From: Bradyrhizobium sp. CCH5-F6
GTDB lineage: Bacteria > Pseudomonadota > Alphaproteobacteria > Rhizobiales > Xanthobacteraceae
NCBI RefSeq assembly: GCF_001556045.1
Contig: NZ_LSIC01000012.1
Location: forward strand, 186,001-250,000
Reading direction: 5' to 3'
Length of the DNA: 64,000 nucleotides
Below are positions 53,380-61,896 of this stretch, in pieces. The translations under genes and the position numbers were made by a program. Below the pieces are notes generated by a model. The model was not told the DNA's origin, searched no databases, and saw only the letters and a program-made list of their open reading frames with translations. Position 1 is the stretch's first letter, and every line of letters starts with the position of its first letter.

Positions 53380-55008
53380 ATGACCACCCTCACCGGCGGC
53401 GAAGCGATCGTAAGCGGCCTGGTCGCCCATGGCGTCGACACCGTGTTCGGCCTGCCCGGCGCGCAGGTCTACGGCCTGTTCGACGCCTTCCACCAGGCGC
53501 AGCTCAAGGTGATCGGCGCACGGCACGAGCAGGCCTGCGGCTACATGGCGTTCGGCTATGCGCGCTCCAGCGGCAGGCCCGGCGTGTTCAGCGTCGTGCC
53601 CGGCCCGGGCGTGCTCAATGCCAGCGCGGCACTTCTCACTGCGTTCGGCTGCAACGAGCCGGTGCTGTGCGTCACTGGCCAAGTGCCGACGCAGTTCCTC
53701 GGCAAGGGCCGCGGCCATCTGCACGAGATGCCGGATCAGCTCGCCACCTTGCGCACCTACGTGAAATGGGCGGACCGCATCGAATATCCCGGCAACGCGC
53801 CCACGGTCGTGGCGCGTGCGTTCCAGGAGATGATGTCGGGACGGCGCGGCCCTGCCTCCGTCGAGATGCCCTGGGACGTCTTCACCCAGCGCGCGGACAC
53901 GGCGGCTGCTCAAGTGCTGGAGCCGCTGCCCGCGCCGCGGCCCGATCCCGACCTGGTCACGCAGGCAGCCGCTCTCATCAAGACCAGCAAGGCACCGATG
54001 ATCTTCGTCGGTAGCGGCGCGATCGAGGCGGGCGAGGAGATCCTCGAACTCGCCGAGATGATCGATGCGCCCGTGGTCGCGTTCCGCAGCGGCCGCGGCA
54101 TCGTCTCGAACGCGCATGAGCTCGGTCTCACCATGGCGGCGGCCTACAAACTGTGGCCGACAACCGATTTGATGATCGCAATCGGCACTCGGGCGGAGCT
54201 GCCGGCCTCGGGATTTCGCTGGCCTTATCAACCGAGTGGACTGAAATCCATTCGGATCGACATCGACCCGGTCGAGATGCGCAGGATCATCTCCGATACC
54301 GCTATCGTCACCGATGCCAAGGCCGGCACGGCCGATCTCGTCGCGGCCGTGAAGAAAGCCGGCTATGCGCGCACCCGTGGCCGGCGGGAGGCGATCCGCG
54401 AGGCGACCGCAACCGCGCAAACCGAGATCCAGCGCATCCAGCCGCAGATGGCCTATCTCAACATCCTGCGCGAGGTGCTGCCGGCGAACGCGATCGTCAC
54501 CGATGAACTGTCCCAGGTCGGCTTCGCGTCCTGGTACGGCTTCCCGGTGTACCAGCCGCGCACCTTCATCACGTCGGGCTACCAGGGCACGCTCGGCTCG
54601 GGCTTTCCGACCGCGCTCGGCGCGAAAGTCGCCAATCCCGACAAGCCGGTGGTGGCGATCACCGGCGACGGCGGCTTCATGTTCGGGGTGCAGGAGCTTT
54701 CCACCGCCGTGCAGTTCAACATCGGCGTGGTGACGCTGGTGTTCAACAACAACGCCTACGGCAATGTCCGCCGCGACCAGCGCGAGCGCTTCGATGGCCG
54801 CGTGGTGGCGTCCGATCTCGTCAATCCGGATTTCGTCAAGCTGGCGGAATCCTTCGGCGTTGCGGCCGCGCGCGTCACCGCGCCGGATCAGTTCAAGGCC
54901 GTGCTGGAGAAGGCGCTGGCCCATGGCGGGCCGTATCTGATCTCGGTCGAGGTGACCAGGGATTCGGAAGTGAGCCCCTGGGCCTTCATCCACCCGCCGA
55001 AGCCTTGA
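53380..55008 (+). CDS. Thiamine-diphosphate-dependent enzyme, acetolactate synthase-like
   Basis: 542 residues from the ATG at 53380. It has three domains: PYR (TGGEAIVSGLVAHGVDTVFGLPGAQVYGLFDAF... with the catalytic Glu in ARHEQACGYMAFGYAR), a central domain, and PP with the ThDP-Mg motif GDGGFMFGVQELSTAVQFNIGVVTLVFNNNAYGN. It resembles ilvB-like proteins of unknown substrate rather than pyruvate-specific AHAS, and no small regulatory subunit gene is present. It follows the FAH gene by 22 bp, so it may belong to the aromatic operon as a 2-ketoacid decarboxylase or ligase. Its last 23 bases overlap the convergent MFS gene. Confidence 0.88.
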   Translation: MTTLTGGEAIVSGLVAHGVDTVFGLPGAQVYGLFDAFHQAQLKVIGARHEQACGYMAFGYARSSGRPGVFSVVPGPGVLNASAALLTAFGCNEPVLCVTGQVPTQFLGKGRGHLHEMPDQLATLRTYVKWADRIEYPGNAPTVVARAFQEMMSGRRGPASVEMPWDVFTQRADTAAAQVLEPLPAPRPDPDLVTQAAALIKTSKAPMIFVGSGAIEAGEEILELAEMIDAPVVAFRSGRGIVSNAHELGLTMAAAYKLWPTTDLMIAIGTRAELPASGFRWPYQPSGLKSIRIDIDPVEMRRIISDTAIVTDAKAGTADLVAAVKKAGYARTRGRREAIREATATAQTEIQRIQPQMAYLNILREVLPANAIVTDELSQVGFASWYGFPVYQPRTFITSGYQGTLGSGFPTALGAKVANPDKPVVAITGDGGFMFGVQELSTAVQFNIGVVTLVFNNNAYGNVRRDQRERFDGRVVASDLVNPDFVKLAESFGVAAARVTAPDQFKAVLEKALAHGGPYLISVEVTRDSEVSPWAFIHPPKP

Positions 55009-56230
55009 GCTGAGCGCCACCCTGGAGCCGGGCGGCCGCGATCACCAGCAAGCCGGCGCCTGCGACCGACCAGCAGGCGATCGGCGCCCAGTGCAGCAGC
55101 GGCGCGTAGTCCGGGATTCTTTGCAGGCCGCCGGCGACCGCCGCCATCCGCGCGAAGGTGCCGAGAGCCAGCGCGGAGAAGACGAGGCCAGTGACCTTCC
55201 CCTCCGCCCCAGTCGAGCCGATCGCGAGCGCGGCGGAGACCGCGCTCATCAGCATGCAGCCCCACGCGGCGCCGGCGAGGAACTGGGCCACGATCAGCGT
55301 ATTGAGGCCGCCGGCAAATTCGGCGGCGGCAATCGCCACCGATCCGAACAGGCCGGCCGCGCCCATCACGATCAGGCCGCCGCGATGCTTGACGACGAGG
55401 CTTGCCGGAAACATCGCGATGTTGAATCCGATCCAGAACACCGGCATCAGCCATTGCAGCTCATCCGGCTTGACAAAGCGCAGATAGAACGGCGCGCTGT
55501 TCATGGCGAAGTGCAGCTGATAGCCGAGCGCCAGCGCCACCATCGCAACGATGAAGGCGATCGGGACGAGGCCAAGCGGCTTGGCCGCCTCGGCCGGCGC
55601 CGGCCGCGCGGTGTCGCGCGCCACATCGTACTCGATCCGTGACAGCCCCAGCGCCGTCAGCAGCAGCACCGCGCTCGATATCACGAATGGCAGCCGCGCA
55701 TCGTGCTCACGCAGCACCACGCCGAGGTAAGGCGAGACGGCGCCGGCGACGCCATAGCCCAGCATGGCCAATGCCGCGAGGAACGGCACCTGCGGCTTGG
55801 CGCGGTATTTGCCGAGCAGGGTCAGCGGCGGCGCACGCAGGGCCGACGACGCGATTGACCAGACCACGATCAGCACGATGAACCAGACCTGTGCGCCCGC
55901 GCCGATGCCGGCCACGAAAGGCAGCGCGACGAAGGCCGCGCAGGAGATCGCCGCCAGCACGCCGACGAACAGGCCGAGCCGCCCGACGACGGGTCCGAGC
56001 TTGTCGGCCGCGATCCCCATCGCGGTATCGGCGATGGTGAAGATCGCCTGATCCAGCATCAGGATGAGGATCACGGCCGCCGGCGCAAGGCCGACATCCG
56101 CTGCGAGCTTCGGCAGATAGACGACATAGGTCGTCCAGCCCAGCGTGAACATGAGTTGCAGCACGGCCAGATAGAGCCCCGTGCGCGATGCGCTCGTGCT
56201 CGCGCCAGTCGAGACCTGTGCAGTAGTCAT
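54986..56230 (-). CDS. MFS transporter
   Basis: 414 residues from the ATG at 56230. Twelve hydrophobic segments in two sets of six are visible, beginning TGLYLAVLQLMFTLGWTTYVVYLPKLAADVGLAPAAVILILMLDQAIFTIADTAMGIAADKLGPVVGRLGLFVGVLAAISC. It resembles proton-coupled importers and exporters of small acids. Its 3' end overlaps the convergent ThDP gene by 23 bp, so the two genes share their coding ends and no terminator separates them. The substrate cannot be read. Confidence 0.86.
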   Translation of the reverse strand: MTTAQVSTGASTSASRTGLYLAVLQLMFTLGWTTYVVYLPKLAADVGLAPAAVILILMLDQAIFTIADTAMGIAADKLGPVVGRLGLFVGVLAAISCAAFVALPFVAGIGAGAQVWFIVLIVVWSIASSALRAPPLTLLGKYRAKPQVPFLAALAMLGYGVAGAVSPYLGVVLREHDARLPFVISSAVLLLTALGLSRIEYDVARDTARPAPAEAAKPLGLVPIAFIVAMVALALGYQLHFAMNSAPFYLRFVKPDELQWLMPVFWIGFNIAMFPASLVVKHRGGLIVMGAAGLFGSVAIAAAEFAGGLNTLIVAQFLAGAAWGCMLMSAVSAALAIGSTGAEGKVTGLVFSALALGTFARMAAVAGGLQRIPDYAPLLHWAPIACWSVAGAGLLVIAAARLQGGAQLKASAGG

Positions 56231-56304
56231 GTCGCCGCCCCTCGCAGAGGCGTCGCCGCCCCCTCGCAGCAGCTTAGACGACGGCGATGCCAATTGGGAG
56301 TGAC

Positions 56305-56958
56305 TCAGATCACCTTGCGGAAGGTCAGGTTGATGCGCCGCCGTCCGAGCAGCGGATGCTCGCCATCGGCGAGCGGCGCCACGCCGTGATAGGCGAGCCT
56401 GCTAGCCCCGCCCCAGACCACGACGTCGCCATGGACGAGCCGGAAGCGGCGCGGCTTGTCGCTGCGCGCCAGGCCGCCGAACAGGAAGGTCGCGGGCAGG
56501 CCCAGCGAGACCGAGACGATCGGCGCCGAATAGTCCAGCTCGTCCTTGTCCTGGTGCAGCGACAATCGGGTGCCGGGCTCGTATCGGTTGACGAGGCAGG
56601 CGTCAGGCGCGAAGCCGGCGAAACCGCCCTGCTCCGCAGCGCGGCGCGCGAGATCCCGGAAGACAGGCGGCATCGCCGGCCATGGCGCGCCGGTGCGCGG
56701 ATCGACGGGATCGTAGCGATAGCCGGTGTGATCGGTGATCCAGCCGCGCTCGCCGCAATTGGTCATCGCCACCGACATCTGGTAGCCGCCGGGCGTGGTC
56801 ATGCGCCGGAACGGAGATTGCGCCACGACGGCGCGCACCGCTTCGATCAGCTCGGTCTCGATCGGCTTGGCGAAGCCACGCAGCAGCACGGCGCCGTCGG
56901 CGATCTGCTCGCGCGACGGCTGCGCCTCGGCGACGCTGTCGAACAGATCACCCGTCAA
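56305..56958 (-). CDS. alkB: AlkB-type alpha-ketoglutarate-dependent DNA dealkylase
   Basis: 217 residues. AlkB removes 1-methyladenine and 3-methylcytosine by oxidation with 2-oxoglutarate and Fe(II). The metal triad is H135 and D137 (RLSLHQDKDEL) with H191 (RLAYHGVAP), and 2OG binds R208-R214 (GRRRINLTFR). The N-terminal loop GGYQMSVAMTNCGERGWITDHTGYRY and AMPPVF are AlkB-specific. It lies 9 bp downstream of the 2OG oxygenase gene, a probable two-gene operon. Confidence 0.94.
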   Translation of the reverse strand: MTGDLFDSVAEAQPSREQIADGAVLLRGFAKPIETELIEAVRAVVAQSPFRRMTTPGGYQMSVAMTNCGERGWITDHTGYRYDPVDPRTGAPWPAMPPVFRDLARRAAEQGGFAGFAPDACLVNRYEPGTRLSLHQDKDELDYSAPIVSVSLGLPATFLFGGLARSDKPRRFRLVHGDVVVWGGASRLAYHGVAPLADGEHPLLGRRRINLTFRKVI

Positions 56959-56967
56959 TCGCAGCGC

Positions 56968-57723
56968 TCATTTGGCATCGTGAAAGATCACGCCCAGCGT
57001 GTGGCGCTGGCCGGACCTGATCCGGCTGACACCATGGCGCAGATTAACGCGGTAGGTGCCGCGTGTCCCCTGCACCGGGCGGTGATGCACAGCGAAGGCG
57101 ACCGCATCGCCCTGCGCAAGCGGCACGACCTCGGCGCGGGACTGCATCCGCGGGCGCTGCTCGGTCAGTACGAACTCGCCTCCGGTGAAATCGCGCCCGG
57201 GCTCTGACAGCAGGATGGCGACCTGGAGCGGGAACACGTGCTCGCCGTAGAGGTCCTGGTGCAGGCAATTGTAGTCGCCGGCCTCGTATTGCAGGAGCAG
57301 CGGTGTCGGCCGCGCCTGTCCGGCATCATGGCAGCGTTCGAGGAACGCCGCATGCATTGTCGGATAGCGGATGTCGATCCCCATCGCCTCGTTCCAGCGA
57401 TTGGCGACGGCCTGCAGATGCACATAGAGGGCGGGGCGGAGCTGCGCGATCAGCTCGGGCAGCGGATAGGAGAAGTATTTGTACTCGCCGCGGCCAAAAC
57501 CGTGGCGGCCCATGACGATGCGGCTGCGAAAGTGCGTGTCAGCGGGATAGAGCGCGGCGATGGCGCGGCATTGATCGGGCGTGAGGAGGTTCTTCAGGAC
57601 GGCGCAACCCTGGGAGTTGAGCTCGCTTGTGATTTTAGGCCAATCGAGGGCGTCGACGCGCGTGGCGAGGTCAGTTCCAGAGTCAGGTGCGGCAACACGT
57701 TTGGCGATAGCCATAGCGATCAT
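56968..57723 (-). CDS. 2OG-Fe(II) oxygenase paired with alkB
   Basis: 251 residues; ATG at 57723, alternative at 57714. The double-stranded beta helix carries the HxD (NCLHQDLYGEHVFPLQVAILLSEPGRDFTGGEFVL), and the distal His is in AVAFAVHHRPVQGTRGTYRVNLRHGVSRIRSGQR, with Arg for 2OG. The N-terminal part (GRGEYKYFSYPLPELIAQLRPALYVHLQAVANRWNEAMG) is typical of a family that often neighbours alkB in Rhizobiales and Burkholderia. A repair or demethylase role for the alkylation response is inferred from the operon; the direct substrate is unknown. Confidence 0.88.
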   Translation of the reverse strand: MIAMAIAKRVAAPDSGTDLATRVDALDWPKITSELNSQGCAVLKNLLTPDQCRAIAALYPADTHFRSRIVMGRHGFGRGEYKYFSYPLPELIAQLRPALYVHLQAVANRWNEAMGIDIRYPTMHAAFLERCHDAGQARPTPLLLQYEAGDYNCLHQDLYGEHVFPLQVAILLSEPGRDFTGGEFVLTEQRPRMQSRAEVVPLAQGDAVAFAVHHRPVQGTRGTYRVNLRHGVSRIRSGQRHTLGVIFHDAK

Positions 57724-57733
57724 CCTATCTCTC

Positions 57734-57842
57734 CGTCATTCCGGGGCGCGACAAAGTCGCGAACCCGGAATCCATTCATCCACCGACGATGCGGCACGAT
57801 GGATTCCGGGCTCGCGCCAAGAGGCGCGCCCCGGCATGACGG
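57734..57842. repeat. Intergenic palindromic repeat, CCGGAATCCATTCATCCACC family
   Basis: CGTCATTCCGGGGCGCG and CGAACCCGGAATCCATTCATCCACC are mirrored by GATGGATTCCGGGCTCGCG and GGCGCGCCCCGGCATGACGG. It resembles the copy at 51395-51485 but carries an extended middle. Confidence 0.82.
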
Positions 57843-57897
57843 AGAGGGTGTGGCAAGTCCTGATGGCCATAACCACCCGATTTCCGACTCTCTCCCC

Positions 57898-57983
57898 GTC
57901 ATTGCGAGGAGCTCTTGCGACGAAGCAATCCAGACTGGTTCCGCGGACAGATTCTGGATTGCTTCGCTGCGCTCGCAATGACG
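57898..57983. repeat. Intergenic repeat, CATTGCGAG...CTCGCAATGACG family
   Basis: GTCATTGCGAGGAGCTC and GAAGCAATCCAGA pair with TCTGGATTGCTTCG and GCGCTCGCAATGACGG. Same family as 46652-46773. It follows the preceding repeat after 55 bp, so two palindrome families are stacked between the 2OG oxygenase start and the DUF2848 stop. Confidence 0.82.
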
Positions 57984-57994
57984 GAGGAGAGGCC

Positions 57995-58681
57995 TCAGCC
58001 CAGTACCGGCAGCGTCACCACGTCGTAGCCGTGCTTGATCTTGCGCTTCAGCACGGGATCCTCCAGCTCGAAATCGAAGCGGTCGGCGGGGCGGATGCCG
58101 CCCTTGGCGGCGAAGGTGCCGCCGAACATGGCGCAGCCGTCGGGGAACTTTCCGCCCGGAAAGCCGCGCGCGATGAGCTCGGTGACCGGCAGCATCGCAT
58201 CCAACGTGCCTTCCTGGTAGAGCACGCGCTCGCCCTTGATGGTGGCATAGGAGCGCAGGATCATCTTGTCCCAATGCCCGATCACGTCTTCGAGCTCCCA
58301 CAGCGTCGAGGCGATGGGCTTGTCGCACATCTGCTTGGACACCGTGACGCTGTAAGCCTCGACCTTGCGGTCGGTGTGGTCGGAGCCGCAGCCGACAAAG
58401 ATGCGGCCCTGCCAGCCGATCAGCACGAACTCGACCTCGCCACTGGAATCGCCGCCGGTGCATTCGATGCGGTCTTCCTGGGTGAGGCGCCGCGCCGAAG
58501 CGCGGTAATAGATCGGCGTCGAGGCCGGACGGGCGATGCCGACCGCCTCGAGCTCAGCGATGTGCTTGTCGCGGGCGACGGGATCGCGGCCGGTCCAGCC
58601 GGCGATGACCATCTGGTCGATCGCCAGCGTCAGCGGCGTGGTGGTGTCCTGGGCATCGACGGTGAAAGTGAGATCAAACAC
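57995..58681 (-). CDS. DUF2848 protein, partner of the amidase
   Basis: 228 residues from the GTG at 58681, with GGAGG 8 bases upstream, inside an 8-bp overlap with the amidase stop. A frame to 58714 has a worse site. The protein reads VFDLTFTVDAQDTTTPLTLAIDQMVIAGWTGRDPVARDKHIAELEAVGIARPASTPIYYRASARRLTQEDRIECTGGDSSGEVEFVLIG, the DUF2848 profile. It has no known activity but is repeatedly found beside amidases or hydantoin-like genes. Coupled translation with the amidase argues that they work on the same compound. Confidence 0.86.
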   Translation of the reverse strand: MFDLTFTVDAQDTTTPLTLAIDQMVIAGWTGRDPVARDKHIAELEAVGIARPASTPIYYRASARRLTQEDRIECTGGDSSGEVEFVLIGWQGRIFVGCGSDHTDRKVEAYSVTVSKQMCDKPIASTLWELEDVIGHWDKMILRSYATIKGERVLYQEGTLDAMLPVTELIARGFPGGKFPDGCAMFGGTFAAKGGIRPADRFDFELEDPVLKRKIKHGYDVVTLPVLG

Positions 58682-60023
58682 GAATGACGGCCTCCATGCC
58701 GGCAGCAAGTTCAAAGATGCGTCGGTCTGATCCGCCGGCGCCTGCCAGCATCAGGCCAACGGGAATGTCGCCCTCGCGGTGCGCAGGCAACGAGATGGCG
58801 CAGCCGTCGATCAGGTTGATCAGGCTGCAATTGCGCAGGGCGCGGATGTTCTCGCGGGTGAAGGCCTGGTCATCGGCGAGATCGGCGATCTTCGGCGGCG
58901 TATTCGGCGTGGTCGGCAGCACCAGCGCATCATAGGGCGCAATCCGCGCGTTGACGCGGGCGATCAGCGAGCGGCGCTCGTTGAGAAGGTCGATGTAATC
59001 GGCCGCGCTCTGTGCTTCACCGCGCATGATGCGCACGGACACTCGGGGGTCGTAGACGTCGCCCTTTGCGACGATGAGATGGCGATGCCAGGCATAGCTT
59101 TCCGAGGCGGCAAAGCCGCCCTTGGCATTCATCGGGCCGATATCGTGAAAATCCGCCATCTCGATCCGCTCGATGATGGCGCCGTGACCGGCGAGTGTCT
59201 TCAACGCACGCTCGAAGGTCTCAGAGACGGCTGCGTCGAGATCGTCCAGCGCGATCGTGGTCGGCACCGCCAGCCGCATGCCCTGGATCGGCCGCGGCTT
59301 CAATGCGACGATCGGCTCGTTCGCGAGCACGGCGTCGAGTATGGCACAGCAGCTGACCGATCGCGCCAGCGGGCCGATGCTGTCGAGCGAGAACGAGAGC
59401 GGCACGGAGCCGTCGAGCGGCACACGGCTCTGCGTCGGCTTGTAGCCGACGATGCCGTTGAAGGCAGCCGGAATCCGGCAGGAACCGCCGGTGTCGGTGC
59501 CTAGCGCGCCGTGCGCCATGCCGTCCAGCACCGAAACCGCCGCGCCCGAGGACGAGCCGCCGGGCACATGACCCTCGGCCCGGTTCCAGACGCCCTTCGG
59601 CGTGCCGTAATGCGGATTGATGCCGATGCCGGAATAGGCGAACTCGGTCATGTTGGTGCGGCCGATCACGACGAAGCCGGCCCTGCGCAGCCGCGCCACC
59701 GTTGCGGCATCCTGCTCGGCCGGCGGCGAATCGTCGAGCGCGCGCGAGCCGGCGCGCGTCACCTGGCCCTTGATGTCGAAGAGGTCCTTGATCGAGATCG
59801 GGATGCCGGCAAAGCGCGACGGCGCCGCCTTGGCCTTGCGCAAGCCGTCCATCGCATCGGCCGCCGCCAGCGCAGCGTCCTTGTCAACATGGATGAAGGC
59901 GCGCTGGCCTTCGCCGGCGGGATCGGCGATCCTGGCGATGCACGCCTCGACCAGCTTGCGGGCGGTCGTGCGGCCGCTTTCGAGGTCTTCGGCGAGCTTC
60001 GCCAGCGTCGGAAAATCGGGCAT
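58674..60023 (-). CDS. Amidase-signature hydrolase
   Basis: 449 residues from the ATG at 60023; an open frame to 60266 adds 81 unrelated residues. The Ser-cisSer-Lys triad is clear: K79 (SIKDLFDIKG), S157/S158 (VPGGSSSGAAVSV) and S181 (GTDTGGSCRIPAAFNGIVGYKPT). A short C-terminal domain ends FELAAGMEAVIRV. It hydrolyses an amide bond to acid plus ammonia or amine. The DUF2848 gene starts inside its stop. Confidence 0.93.
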   Translation of the reverse strand: MPDFPTLAKLAEDLESGRTTARKLVEACIARIADPAGEGQRAFIHVDKDAALAAADAMDGLRKAKAAPSRFAGIPISIKDLFDIKGQVTRAGSRALDDSPPAEQDAATVARLRRAGFVVIGRTNMTEFAYSGIGINPHYGTPKGVWNRAEGHVPGGSSSGAAVSVLDGMAHGALGTDTGGSCRIPAAFNGIVGYKPTQSRVPLDGSVPLSFSLDSIGPLARSVSCCAILDAVLANEPIVALKPRPIQGMRLAVPTTIALDDLDAAVSETFERALKTLAGHGAIIERIEMADFHDIGPMNAKGGFAASESYAWHRHLIVAKGDVYDPRVSVRIMRGEAQSAADYIDLLNERRSLIARVNARIAPYDALVLPTTPNTPPKIADLADDQAFTRENIRALRNCSLINLIDGCAISLPAHREGDIPVGLMLAGAGGSDRRIFELAAGMEAVIRV

Positions 60024-60201
60024 GTCTGTCTCACGGAATATTTGCGCGCGCAATCTATAGCGCTGGCTCAGTTCGACACAAGCATTGTACGCATGATGGC
60101 ATGCATGCGTATTGCTGGACCGTTGACGCACCATGGTCGATTGTCGCATCAAGATTGAAGCAGGTGGGCGCGAAGCCTGCCGTTTGGGAGGGCTTTCCGA
60201 G

Positions 60202-60615
60202 ATGGCCGAACCGCAGCGCGCGCGACCGAAACCAACCCCGGAGACCCAGCATTTCTGGGACGGCACGAAAGCGGGCGAATTACGCCTGCAACGCTGCGAC
60301 GCCTGCGCGCATGTCTATTTCCCGCCGCGCCCGTTCTGCCCCTCCTGCGCCTCGCGCAAGGTCTCGGTCTTCAAGGCGAGCGGCAAGGGTTTCCTCTACA
60401 GCTACGTGATCAACCACCGACCCGCCGCGCCGGGCTTCACGCCGCCTTACGCCATCGCCGTGGTCGAGCTCGACGAGGGCCCGCGGATGATGAGCAACAT
60501 CATCGACTGCCCGCAGACGCCGGAGGCGCTCGAGCTCGACATGAAGCTCGAGGTCGCCTTCCAGGAGCTCGACGACAAGATCACCCTCCCCGTCTTCCGT
60601 CCGGCGAAGGGGTAA
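60202..60615 (+). CDS. DUF35 / Zn-ribbon OB-fold protein, partner of the thiolase
   Basis: 137 residues from the ATG at 60202 (GGGAGGG upstream). The rubredoxin-like zinc ribbon is C-x2-C ... C-x2-C (RCDACAHVYFPPRPFCPSCASRK), followed by an OB fold (GFLYSYVINHRPAAPGFTPPYAIAVVELDEGPRMMSNI). DUF35 proteins associate with non-decarboxylating thiolase-like (SCP-x/OleA-like) partners and channel acyl-CoA. It is 3 bp upstream of the thiolase-like gene, a one-operon pair. Confidence 0.93.
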   Translation: MAEPQRARPKPTPETQHFWDGTKAGELRLQRCDACAHVYFPPRPFCPSCASRKVSVFKASGKGFLYSYVINHRPAAPGFTPPYAIAVVELDEGPRMMSNIIDCPQTPEALELDMKLEVAFQELDDKITLPVFRPAKG

Positions 60616-60618
60616 GCC

Positions 60619-61758
60619 ATGCGCAAGAACCAGGTTGCCGTCGTCGGCGCGGCCGAGACCACCGAGCTCGGCGTCATCCCCAACATGTCGCAGCTCCAGC
60701 TGCACGCGGATGCTGCGCTCAATGCCATCGCCGATGCCGGACTGAAGCTGTCCGACATCGACGGATTCGCCACGGCGGTCGAGACGCCGCAGCAGGTCTG
60801 CCACTATCTCGGCATCAAGCCGACCTGGGTGGACGGCACCTCGGTCGGCGGCTGCTCCTTCATGCTGCACGTCCGCCACGCCGCCGCGGCGATCGAGGCC
60901 GGCCTGTGCAAGACCGTGCTGATTACCCATGCCGAGAGCGGCAAGTCGATGATCGGCAAATTGCCGCGCTCGACGCCGCCCGACAGCCTCAACGGCCAGT
61001 TCGAGGCGCCCTATGGCGTCTACGGTCCACCCAGCATGTTTCCGATCCCCGTGCTGCGTTTCATGAAGACCTGGGGCATCACCCACGAGCAGCTTGCTTC
61101 GGTGGCCGTGGTTCAGCGGGAATGGGCGGCGAAGAATCCGCGCGCGATGATGAAGGACCCGATCACGGTCGCCGACGTGCTCAACTCGCGCATGATCGCC
61201 TATCCGTTCCGCCTGCTGCAGTGCTGCCTGGTCACCGACGGCGGCGGCGCGCTGATCCTGACCTCGGCCGACCGCGCCAGGGACTTTCCGCGCAAGCCCG
61301 TCTACATCATGGGCACCGGCGAGAGCGTGGAGACGCCGATGGTCAGCCAGATGGAGACTTTCAACTCTTCGCGCGCGTTCAAGACGGCCGGGCCGCTGGC
61401 TTTCAGGGAAGCCGGCATCGCGCACAAGGACGTCGATCATCTCATGATCTACGATGCCTTCGCGCATCTGCCGCTGTTCGGGCTCGGCGATCTCGGCTTC
61501 ATGCCCTATGAGGAGACCGGCAAGTTCATCGCGGACGGCAATACGCGGCCGGGCGGCAAGCTCCCGCTCAACACCAATGGCGGCGGATTGAGCTACATGC
61601 ATTCGGGCATGTACGGCATGTACGCGCTCCAGGAGAGCGTGCGACAGATGCGGGGGATAGCACCGGCGCAGGTGCCGAACGCGAAGATTTCGGTGTGCCA
61701 CGGCGTCGGCGGCATGTTCGCGGCGAGTGGCACGATCGTGTTTACGAACGAGAGGTAA
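60619..61758 (+). CDS. Thiolase-superfamily (SCP-x type) protein
   Basis: 379 residues. It begins NQVAVVGAAETTELGVIPNMSQLQLHADAALNAIADAGLKLSDIDGFATAVETPQQVCHYLG, then GGCSFMLHVRHAAAAIEAGLCKTVLITHAES. Thiolase folds with DUF35 partners usually cleave 3-ketoacyl chains of sterol or bile-acid side chains, or act in fatty acid metabolism. The active-site Cys of classical thiolases is replaced in this group by GGCSF-like motifs, and the His motif is in SVCHGVGGMFAASG. It is co-directional with DUF35 upstream and an SDR gene downstream after a repeat. Confidence 0.9.
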   Translation: MRKNQVAVVGAAETTELGVIPNMSQLQLHADAALNAIADAGLKLSDIDGFATAVETPQQVCHYLGIKPTWVDGTSVGGCSFMLHVRHAAAAIEAGLCKTVLITHAESGKSMIGKLPRSTPPDSLNGQFEAPYGVYGPPSMFPIPVLRFMKTWGITHEQLASVAVVQREWAAKNPRAMMKDPITVADVLNSRMIAYPFRLLQCCLVTDGGGALILTSADRARDFPRKPVYIMGTGESVETPMVSQMETFNSSRAFKTAGPLAFREAGIAHKDVDHLMIYDAFAHLPLFGLGDLGFMPYEETGKFIADGNTRPGGKLPLNTNGGGLSYMHSGMYGMYALQESVRQMRGIAPAQVPNAKISVCHGVGGMFAASGTIVFTNER

Positions 61759-61777
61759 GCGGCGCGCACACCACATG

Positions 61778-61852
61778 TCGTCATGGCCGGGCTTGACCCG
61801 GCCATCCATCCTCTTCTGAAGATGGATGCGCGGGTCAAGCCCGCGCATGACG
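61778..61852. repeat. Intergenic palindromic repeat, GTCATGGCCGGGCTTGACCCGG family
   Basis: TCGTCATGGCCGGGCTTGACCCGGCCATCCATC is mirrored by GATGGATGCGCGGGTCAAGCCCGCGCATGACGA (arms about 33 bases, a few mismatches). It lies between the thiolase-like gene and the SDR gene. Confidence 0.85.
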
Positions 61853-61896
61853 AGCTGGGTGAGGCGCGGCTGCAGAGACAACATCGGAGAACCCAC

